A DNA stretch of 20,428 nt, from contig USMD01000023.1 of assembly GCA_900555725.1 (NCBI GenBank), positions 1-20,428 of the forward strand, written 5' to 3'. Below, piece by piece: positions 15,431 to 20,428 of this stretch. The stretch comes from an uncultured Garciella sp. (GTDB lineage Bacteria; Bacillota; Clostridia; Eubacteriales; Garciellaceae). Made by a program: the position numbers and the translations under genes. The notes beneath the pieces were generated by a model, which was not told where the DNA came from, did not search any database, and worked only from the letters and a program-made list of their open reading frames with translations. The stretch's first letter is position 1. Each line of letters starts with the position of its first letter.

Positions 15431-16015
15431 ATGAATGGATATGAAAGAAGAACCAAAATAAAGAAAGATTCCATCCTTAGTACCGCTTGGGAACTCTTTT
15501 CCAAGCGAGGCATAACGGATGTTAGTATAAGTGAAATAGCTGCAAAGGCTAAAGTTTCACAGGTTTCTATCTATAATTATTTTGGTGATAAGAATACTCT
15601 TGCTAAGGAAGTACTTGTTTCTTATTTGGATAAAGCAATCAAAGGATATGATGAAATATTAGAAAGAGAAATTCCTTTTTCTGAAAAGCTCAAGCTTATT
15701 ATGGATAAAAAGCGTGAAGTGACAGCGGAGTTAAGCCGCTCAGCTTTTAGCAAGTATGCATGGGAGGATAAAACTTTACAACAGGTATATAAAGAAGCTG
15801 TAAACTCAAAAGCAATCTCGGTATATAATAAATTTATTGAATTGGGTAAAAAAGAAGGTGCCATTGACAAAAGTATTCCAAACGATGCCATTCTAGCATT
15901 TCTTCTGTCCTCAGTTTCCATTATTGAGCAGTCTGATTATCTTAAAACCAGTTCTGAATACAAGAGGGGAATACTGAAATTATTTTTTTATGGCTTATTA
16001 GGAAAAGAAAAATAA
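15431..16015 (+). CDS. TetR/AcrR-family transcriptional regulator
   Basis: This is a 194-residue regulator. The N-terminal DNA-binding domain reads ILSTAWELFSKRGITDVSIS, EIAAKAKVSQVSIYNYFGDK, then NTLAKEVL, a textbook TetR helix-turn-helix at about residues 10-55. The C-terminal all-helical part (55-194) is the ligand and dimer domain. ATG 15431 is preferred over GTG 15422 because the GGGTGG ribosome site overlaps the latter. It is divergent from rph, and two identical-spacing inverted repeats lie in the shared promoter region, so it most likely represses both rph and itself; the inducer is unknown. Confidence 0.92.
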   Translation: MNGYERRTKIKKDSILSTAWELFSKRGITDVSISEIAAKAKVSQVSIYNYFGDKNTLAKEVLVSYLDKAIKGYDEILEREIPFSEKLKLIMDKKREVTAELSRSAFSKYAWEDKTLQQVYKEAVNSKAISVYNKFIELGKKEGAIDKSIPNDAILAFLLSSVSIIEQSDYLKTSSEYKRGILKLFFYGLLGKEK

Positions 16016-16074
16016 AATAGTCAACTTTGAAGATTAAGCGTAATAAAAACCCTTGAGTACATTATGGAACATAG

Positions 16075-16272
16075 GACTATGATCAAATCACAAAAACTTT
16101 TCTTCCAAAAGATTATACTTTAATCGTTGATGCAGCAGAATTAAAACCATCCACTCCAGAGGTAGCGGATATGTTAGGAACATTGTTAAAAAGATACATG
16201 GAAGTTCCATTTAAATCAAGATTCTTGACTACAAAGGGTAGTGCTGTTACCATATCACAATTTAAAGATTAG
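16075..16272 (+). pseudogene. Orphan C-terminal fragment, unknown protein
   Basis: The frame reads DYTLIVDAAELKPSTPEVAD, then TLLKRYMEVPFKSRFLTTK and ends at TAG 16270-16272. It has no start: TAG lies upstream at 16072-16074 and no ribosome site is near. The alternation of a hydrophobic strand (YTLIVDA) and an amphipathic helix resembles STAS/SEC14-like small proteins, but I am not certain. It lies between tetR and the convergent radical SAM gene. Confidence 0.4.
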
Positions 16273-16306
16273 GACATTTACATCAAATCTAAAAAGATAA
16301 GGATTT

Positions 16307-17215
16307 TTATTTTATATTAGTTAAACCGGCAGCCTTTGCAGCATCTAGAGCATCTTGAAATTCTTTTTCAGAGATTTTTCTACTTAATTCCTCATATTCA
16401 TAGGCTTTGTAGGCAGGATAATATTGGGCCATAATGTTAACATAGGTATTTGGGGAAATTTCACGGGCGATAAACTTCATAATGGATTTAGTCCCTGCAA
16501 GATTTTCAGGCATTACCAAATGACGAATCATGAGCCCCTTATAGGCAATATGAAATTCATCGGTCTTTAGATTCCCTACTTGTCGATACATTTCCTTAAC
16601 AGCCCATTTAGCTATAGTATAGTATTGCTTTACATGTAAATATTTTTCTGCTATAGCATCATTAGAAAATTTTATATCTGGCATATAGATATCTATAATA
16701 TCTTCTAGTAACTTTAATGTATCGGTTAAATCATAGCCGTTGGTGTTATATACGATAGGGATAGATAACCCTTTTTGGGCAGCAATATAAATAGCTTCTA
16801 CAATCTGAGGAACAATATGTCCTGGAGAGACTAGGTTAATATTATGACATCGATTTTTTTGCAAATATAACATCAATTCAGCCAATTCATGGATAGGGAT
16901 TTCCCTACCTTCTCCACAATGACTAATTTCATAGTTTTGGCAAAAAACACACTTTAAATTACAATGGGAGAAAAAAATAGTTCCTGAGCCATAGCGACCT
17001 ACCAGCTCTCTTTCCTCTCCAAAATGAGCTTCAGCCCCAGAGACCACTACATTATCTAAGGTTCTACAATATCCTCGTTGTCCCTTTCGCCTATTTACTC
17101 TACATTGATGGGGACATAATACACAATCTTCTAACATTTCTTTTAAAATATTTACTCTATTTTCTAATTCGCCGTTTTCCAATAGGGATAAATAACTTGG
17201 TTGCAATATTTTCAT
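16307..17215 (-). CDS. Radical SAM protein, PflA-like (COG1313 type)
   Basis: This is a 302-residue iron-sulfur protein. The radical SAM cluster motif C-x3-C-x2-C is at Cys85, Cys89 and Cys92 (FSHCNLKCVFCQNYEIS). An additional cysteine group precedes it (Cys31, Cys34, Cys38, Cys50 in CVLCPHQC...GYC), the arrangement typical of the uncharacterised PflA-like COG1313 family. These proteins resemble pyruvate-formate-lyase activating enzymes, but their target is unknown and no glycyl-radical enzyme gene is near. AAAGG lies just before ATG 17215. A single-gene unit: the upstream neighbour is divergent and the downstream one is a relic. Confidence 0.9.
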   Translation of the reverse strand: MKILQPSYLSLLENGELENRVNILKEMLEDCVLCPHQCRVNRRKGQRGYCRTLDNVVVSGAEAHFGEERELVGRYGSGTIFFSHCNLKCVFCQNYEISHCGEGREIPIHELAELMLYLQKNRCHNINLVSPGHIVPQIVEAIYIAAQKGLSIPIVYNTNGYDLTDTLKLLEDIIDIYMPDIKFSNDAIAEKYLHVKQYYTIAKWAVKEMYRQVGNLKTDEFHIAYKGLMIRHLVMPENLAGTKSIMKFIAREISPNTYVNIMAQYYPAYKAYEYEELSRKISEKEFQDALDAAKAAGLTNIK

Positions 17216-17538
17216 CTACCTTTCTGTAATATAGAATTATTATATGCAGAATGGTTTATATAATAAGTCCTTTTAAAAATTTATGTTTATAAAATCCATT
17301 TTCATTATTCCTTATTAGAGTCATGGCTTTTTACTAAGATTAAGGGGTAAAGGGTAAGGTTAGAGTGAACCTTTTTTTGATTTCAAATAAAACCAATGAT
17401 TTAGAAGGATACAATTTCTTTAAATAAGTATTTAATAAAAAATTTTGATCTGATCAAGAGTATTAAATAGAAAATAATAGAAAAACAAAATCGAATATGA
17501 TAACATATTATTTGTATTCATGGAAGGTGGAAATATTT
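17216..17538. other. AT-rich intergenic region between divergent genes
   Basis: About 320 bases between the radical SAM gene and the unknown gene at 17539. It must hold both promoters. A hairpin AAGGTT-AGAGTG-AACCTT (17356-17373) followed by T5 looks like a weak plus-strand terminator with no gene before it, probably a relic. A TATTAT at 17506-17511 may be the -10 of the following gene, without a clear -35. Nothing else stands out. Confidence 0.4.
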
Positions 17539-17889
17539 ATGAAAAATGATACAGAAAAGACTAGAAAAGCGGAAATAAATATGCGCTTTTCAGAATTTGA
17601 AATGCCTCCAATGCAAGATTTATTATTAGTGGGTAAGAGGGCGCCGATAGGGCCAGAGGCTGCCAGGAGAATGGTAGATATACTTTCACCGGAACAGTAC
17701 GAAATAATTCGAATTAAACATGAATCTATTGAGGCGATTGTTGTAAAGAAGTCTTTACTGAATATGTTGTCAAAAGATAAACTTGTTCCTATTATTATGG
17801 AAGAGGGAGGGGAAATTGCTAACGAATCAATGATTATAAAAGCTCAAATAAATATAACGCTTAATGTTAGCAAGTCACTTGATTTATGA
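17539..17889 (+). CDS. Conserved-looking hypothetical protein, 116 aa
   Basis: A 116-residue soluble protein, MKNDTEKTRKAEINMRFSEF onward. The middle (LLLVGKRAPIGPEAARRMVD, then ILSPEQYEIIRIKHESIEAI) has helix-strand character; the end (SMIIKAQINITLNVS) looks like a beta strand. No transmembrane segment, cysteine or catalytic motif is visible. ATG 17539 is preferred over 17497 because GGAAGGTGG lies just before it. The stop overlaps the next start by four bases (ATGA), so it is translationally coupled to the CBS-GGDEF gene and may be its partner or regulator. I do not recognise the family. Confidence 0.75.
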   Translation: MKNDTEKTRKAEINMRFSEFEMPPMQDLLLVGKRAPIGPEAARRMVDILSPEQYEIIRIKHESIEAIVVKKSLLNMLSKDKLVPIIMEEGGEIANESMIIKAQINITLNVSKSLDL

Positions 17890-18749
17890 TAAAGAAGATT
17901 TCTAGTATAATGGAAAAAAATTTAATGAAGATGCAAGTATTAAATGGGGTAAGAAAGATTGAAGATATTTTTCATAGGGAAGGTATTGAGTGCTTTATTG
18001 TTTACGAGGAAAAAAATTTGATTGGAGTAATCACAGAGAAAGAACTAGTTGGAGCTCATCCAAATAGATTAGCTGCTGATGTTATGTCTGACAAGTATCT
18101 ATGCGTTGACTATGGCATATACATATGGGAAATTAAAGAGATATTTAATTTAAATAGGGACGTTAATGTTATACTTGCAGAAAAAGAACACAAGATTGTA
18201 GGGTATATCACAAGGACAACTTTACATGCAGAGTTAGGTAAATATTTTGATTCGCTTACAGGCTTATATAAAAGAGATTATATGTTTTACCAAGTGTATA
18301 AGCTTATAAAGCAAGGCAAGCATGCAACAATAATTTTTATAGATTTAAATAATTTCGGCGATATAGATAAAAAATATGGGCATATCATTGGAGATATAGT
18401 ATTAAAAGATGTAGCAGATATACTAAAAAATATTCTTGAATCGAATCATTATTTATATAGGTATGGAGGAGATGAATTTACTATAGTAACTCCATATGGT
18501 ACAACTGCCAGTAGACTACTTGCCGAAAAGATCATAAGACTCATAAAATCGCACCTTTTTTTAAATGATATATCAATTTCAGCATCAATAGGGATCACAG
18601 GATGTAGGATACAAAATAATAAAATTGAAAACATATCAGCATTAATAAGCAAGTTAGTGAATATTGCAAGTTTAGCATCTACAAAGGCCAAAAAAGATAG
18701 AAATCATTTGGTCATTGTTGAGGATTTAAATATAGATGAAATTGCATAA
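17886..18749 (+). CDS. CBS-domain diguanylate cyclase (CBS-CBS-GGDEF)
   Basis: This is a 287-residue soluble protein. Residues about 5-115 are a CBS pair (KNLIGVITEKELVG in the first repeat, EHKIVGYITRTTL in the second), which bind adenine nucleotides or similar ligands. Residues about 125-280 are a GGDEF domain with the opening FDSLTGLYKRDYM, the metal-binding Asp in FIDLNNFGDIDKKYGH, a canonical RYGGDEF, and SASIGIT. All active-site elements are present, so it should make cyclic di-GMP from GTP. The inhibitory RxxD site five residues before GGDEF is absent (ESNH instead), so classic product inhibition is not expected. It overlaps the upstream hypothetical gene by four bases. Confidence 0.92.
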   Translation: MIKKISSIMEKNLMKMQVLNGVRKIEDIFHREGIECFIVYEEKNLIGVITEKELVGAHPNRLAADVMSDKYLCVDYGIYIWEIKEIFNLNRDVNVILAEKEHKIVGYITRTTLHAELGKYFDSLTGLYKRDYMFYQVYKLIKQGKHATIIFIDLNNFGDIDKKYGHIIGDIVLKDVADILKNILESNHYLYRYGGDEFTIVTPYGTTASRLLAEKIIRLIKSHLFLNDISISASIGITGCRIQNNKIENISALISKLVNIASLASTKAKKDRNHLVIVEDLNIDEIA

Positions 18750-18804
18750 ATAGCTTGGGTTCAAAGAGCGTGATATATTGTAGTTGAGGATGGTGATAGA
18801 CTTC

Positions 18805-18846
18805 ATGTTTGAGCAAGATTATATGCTACGTATGATAAATGGATAA
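18805..18846 (+). pseudogene. DUF6483-family N-terminal remnant
   Basis: ATG 18805 begins MFEQDYMLRMI, the characteristic opening of DUF6483 proteins, and then stops at TAA 18844-18846 after only 13 residues. The usual remaining protein is missing; the sequence continues directly into the promoter of the coiled-coil gene. Short, so it rests on a conserved opening only. Confidence 0.45.
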
Positions 18847-18852
18847 ATGATA

Positions 18853-18861
18853 TGGTATAAT
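18853..18861 (+). promoter_or_regulatory. Extended -10 promoter of the coiled-coil gene
   Basis: TGG-TATAAT at 18853-18861 is an extended -10 element (TGnTATAAT). No good -35 is seen, as is common for this class. The transcript would start about 18868 and meet GGAGGTG at 18883-18889. Confidence 0.6.
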
Positions 18862-18894
18862 CTTATTATAACAAAAGAACTGGGAGGTGCAGCA

Positions 18895-19320
18895 ATGGAC
18901 AACCAGGAATTTCAAAGAATTGTATTGGAAGAACTAAAGGGGATACGAGAAGGACAAAAATCACTAGAATTAAGGCAGAGGAATCTAGAAGAAGGACAAA
19001 AATCACTGGAATTAAGGCAGAGGAATCTAGAAGAAGGACAAAAATCACTGGAATTAAGGCAAAAGAACTTAGAAGAGGGACAAGAGTCACTAAAATCAAG
19101 ACAAATGACATTAGAATTAGAGCAGCAACAATTAATAGAAAAAATAGATTCTATGGAAAAGACAGTCAATGTCATTTACGAGCAGACTATATTTCTAACA
19201 GAGTCCAAACAGGAGATGGATGAAAAAATGGACAAGATAATAGAAAATCACAAATCCATGATCGAAATCATCGGAGAACATGAGGTAGAGATTCGCTCTC
19301 TACGTAGAAGACCGGTATAA
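18895..19320 (+). CDS. Coiled-coil protein with 14-residue repeats
   Basis: This is a 141-residue highly charged helical protein. After MDNQEFQRIVLEELKGIR come four 14-residue units (EGQKSLELRQRNLE twice, then EGQKSLELRQKNLE and EGQESLKSRQMTLE). Each is two heptads, so one long coiled coil. A block TVNVIYEQTIFLTE and the ending EHEVEIRSLRRR are typical of a widespread clostridial family of unknown function that shows similar low-complexity coils. There is no membrane segment or signal peptide. ATG 18895 has GGAGGTG five bases upstream; the longer reading from 18847 is rejected. Repeat number probably varies by slippage. Confidence 0.85.
   Translation: MDNQEFQRIVLEELKGIREGQKSLELRQRNLEEGQKSLELRQRNLEEGQKSLELRQKNLEEGQESLKSRQMTLELEQQQLIEKIDSMEKTVNVIYEQTIFLTESKQEMDEKMDKIIENHKSMIEIIGEHEVEIRSLRRRPV
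18949..19116 (+). repeat. Tandem 42-bp repeat, four units
   Basis: Units at 18949-18990, 18991-19032, 19033-19074 and 19075-19116. The first two are nearly identical in DNA, the third is slightly diverged and the fourth clearly so. Unit length is a multiple of three and of the heptad, so gain or loss of a unit keeps the coil in register. Confidence 0.9.
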
Positions 19321-19329
19321 GGAGGACAT

Positions 19330-19473
19330 TTGTCAGAGCAGCGAAATGAAGGCATCTATGGCTATATTTTATTTATATTCTTTGTATGTTCTGTAGCAGC
19401 CTCTTTAATGCCTTTTCTTATTATATCTTTCATAGGGCTCCAAATGAACAACCAATTGAATATTTTTAGCTAA
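19330..19473 (+). pseudogene. Possible small or truncated membrane protein with TTG start
   Basis: GGAGG (19321-19325) lies four bases before TTG 19330. The frame gives 47 residues with a hydrophobic stretch GYILFIFFVCSVAASLM and ends at TAA 19471-19473. Its second half overlaps the minus-strand cation transporter, so only the first 25 or so codons may be genuine. It may be the start of a gene cut off where the transporter sequence begins, or a chance ORF. Confidence 0.3.
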
Positions 19474-20289
19474 TTCTTTATTTAAGGCCCCCTCCATTTC
19501 ATGAACCATATCATGGGATTCTTGAATGCTCATATTTGGATTGGTGAGGATATGCATATCTATAAATATTTCGTCTGTTTTCCCACGGCTTCTAATTTTA
19601 TGCACATTATTTACCTGGGGAAATTGAAGAATAATATTTTTTACAGCTTCTTCATCTACCACCCGTTTATCTACTAAGATTCCACAGGTTTCTGAAAAAA
19701 TTTCATAGGCAGCATGCAAAATCACAATGGAGATTCCAAAAGAAACAAGAGTATCAAGGATTAGAGAAATACCAAGTTTCATAAAGATTAAGGTTAACAA
19801 CACTCCTATAGACACAAAAATATCACTTTTGGTATGAATTGCATCAGATTTTAATATATCACTTTCTAATTGAACTCCTTTTCTATATTCATATCGAGAA
19901 ATAAATACATTGATCCCTATGGTGCCAATCAAGGCAATGATATATGCTATAGTGATCTGTGGGATTACAGGATTTAAGAATCTATCCAAGCCGTTCAATA
20001 CGACTCTTATAGAAATCAATACTAACATCCCTGCAATAAGGAGGCTAGCCAGTGTTTCAAATTTTTTATGACCATAGGGATGCTCCTTATCTACAGGTTT
20101 GGAAGCAAATCGAATCCCAATCAGTCCAATAATATTGGAAAAACCATCGGTAAAGGAGTGATATCCATCTGCTATTAAACTAGCACTTCTTGTAACATTT
20201 CCGAAAATGATTTTTAATATTGCTACCAATATATTGGCAAAAAAAATAATAAAAAGAACTTTCGAAACTTGTTTATATTTATGATCCAA
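19405..20289 (-). CDS. Cation diffusion facilitator (CDF) family transporter
   Basis: This is a membrane proton/metal antiporter that exports divalent metals such as Zn, Fe, Mn or Co. Six hydrophobic segments are visible. The metal-site motifs are HSFTD (H-x3-D) after the first helix pair and DAIHTKSD (D/H-x3-D) in helix 5, as in the ZitB/FieF type. A cytoplasmic C-terminal domain (NIILQFPQVNNVHKIRSRG, then HILTNPNMSIQESHDMVHEM) is complete. Metal specificity cannot be read. TTG 20289 is preferred over GTG 20301 because the AGGTGG ribosome site overlaps the GTG. Length (about 294) is normal. It is monocistronic and ends over the small plus-strand frame at 19330. Confidence 0.93.
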   Translation of the reverse strand: MDHKYKQVSKVLFIIFFANILVAILKIIFGNVTRSASLIADGYHSFTDGFSNIIGLIGIRFASKPVDKEHPYGHKKFETLASLLIAGMLVLISIRVVLNGLDRFLNPVIPQITIAYIIALIGTIGINVFISRYEYRKGVQLESDILKSDAIHTKSDIFVSIGVLLTLIFMKLGISLILDTLVSFGISIVILHAAYEIFSETCGILVDKRVVDEEAVKNIILQFPQVNNVHKIRSRGKTDEIFIDMHILTNPNMSIQESHDMVHEMEGALNKELAKNIQLVVHLEPYERYNKKRH

Positions 20290-20324
20290 AGATGACACCA
20301 CCTAATTTTAAAGAGCGTTAATAT

Positions 20325-20353
20325 ATTATATGGATGAAAGAAAAAGCTGTGAA
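20325..20353 (-). promoter_or_regulatory. Promoter of the CDF transporter
   Basis: Minus strand: -35 TTCACA (complement of 20348-20353), 17-base spacer, -10 TATAAT (complement of 20325-20330), about 36 bases before the start codon. No inverted repeat for a metal regulator is seen near it. Confidence 0.7.
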
Positions 20354-20364
20354 AGTAGTAACCA

Positions 20365-20428
20365 CTGTCTCTTATACACATCTGACGCTGACGACGATCT
20401 TACGCGTGTAGATCTCGGTGGTCGCCGT
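20365..20428 (-). other. Sequencing adapter, mirror copy
   Basis: Not genomic. Bases 20365-20383 are the reverse complement of the Tn5 mosaic end, 20384-20397 of the Read 1 tail (one mismatch, A for C, at 20390), 20398-20405 (TCTTACGC) of the same i5 index as at the left end, and 20406-20428 of the P5 primer. Confidence 0.97.

Noticed and set aside
15622..15921. Minus-strand 99-codon frame inside tetR
   Set aside because: Antisense shadow of a complete TetR gene with no start signal.
18949..19116. CRISPR-like repeat array
   Set aside because: The units are contiguous with no spacers, in frame, and lie inside a coding region.
18866..19175. Two minus-strand frames with repeated hydrophobic or Ser/Phe/Cys-rich units
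   Set aside because: They are shadows of the 42-bp repeat in the coiled-coil gene, without ribosome sites.

Overview
The window is AT-rich and reads like a low-GC Gram-positive anaerobe (class Clostridia or the related Tissierellia). The grounds are strong AGGAGG-type ribosome sites, some TTG/GTG starts, A/T-rich codon use and typical clostridial families: a BceRS-type signalling module, a PflA-like radical SAM protein, CBS-GGDEF, DUF523 and DUF6483. Positions 1-46 and 20365-20428 are not genomic. They are Nextera/Tn5 adapter plus an i5 index and part of P5, in mirror orientation, so the genomic insert is about 47-20364 and the two ends are library ends.

Region 1 (47-5900) is mostly gene wreckage. 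After a small membrane-protein/Xre-regulator pair comes a chain of composite ORFs. An integrase start runs in frame into a response-regulator end. A histidine-kinase start, with an internal TAG, runs in frame into an ABC-permease end. An MBOAT acyltransferase start meets a DHHW-protein end. Then follow the tail of hsdS, a rhuM gene split by TAG, and a probable tail of hsdR. Each join looks like a deletion between two genes that are normally neighbours.

Region 2 (5933-9705) is intact and the most interesting part. A small membrane protein is followed by an AraC-type regulator whose N-terminal sensor is a whole phosphoenolpyruvate-hydrolase-like TIM barrel. Next come a Tm-1-like (UPF0261) ATP-binding protein and a stand-alone PEP-hydrolase-family enzyme, which form an operon ending in a strong terminator. 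The sensor is a paralogue of the enzyme it probably regulates, with changed candidate active-site residues. A pair of inverted boxes lies between regulator and operon.

Region 3 (9668-12523) alternates intact small genes (Nudix hydrolase, GNAT acetyltransferase, DUF523/TudS-like protein, family-6 uracil/hypoxanthine DNA glycosylase) with remnants (GrpB on the minus strand, AlbA_2/Schlafen-like, and unknown tails).

Region 4 (12587-16015) holds a rifamycin-phosphotransferase-like gene (rph) divergent from a TetR regulator. Their shared promoter region contains two sites of the form TGAAATA-N10-TATTTCA.

Region 5 (16075-20364) contains an orphan gene tail, a PflA-like radical SAM protein, an unknown gene overlapping a CBS-GGDEF diguanylate cyclase, a DUF6483 start remnant, a coiled-coil protein with 42-bp tandem repeats, and a cation-diffusion-facilitator transporter. 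No rRNA, tRNA or CRISPR array was seen.
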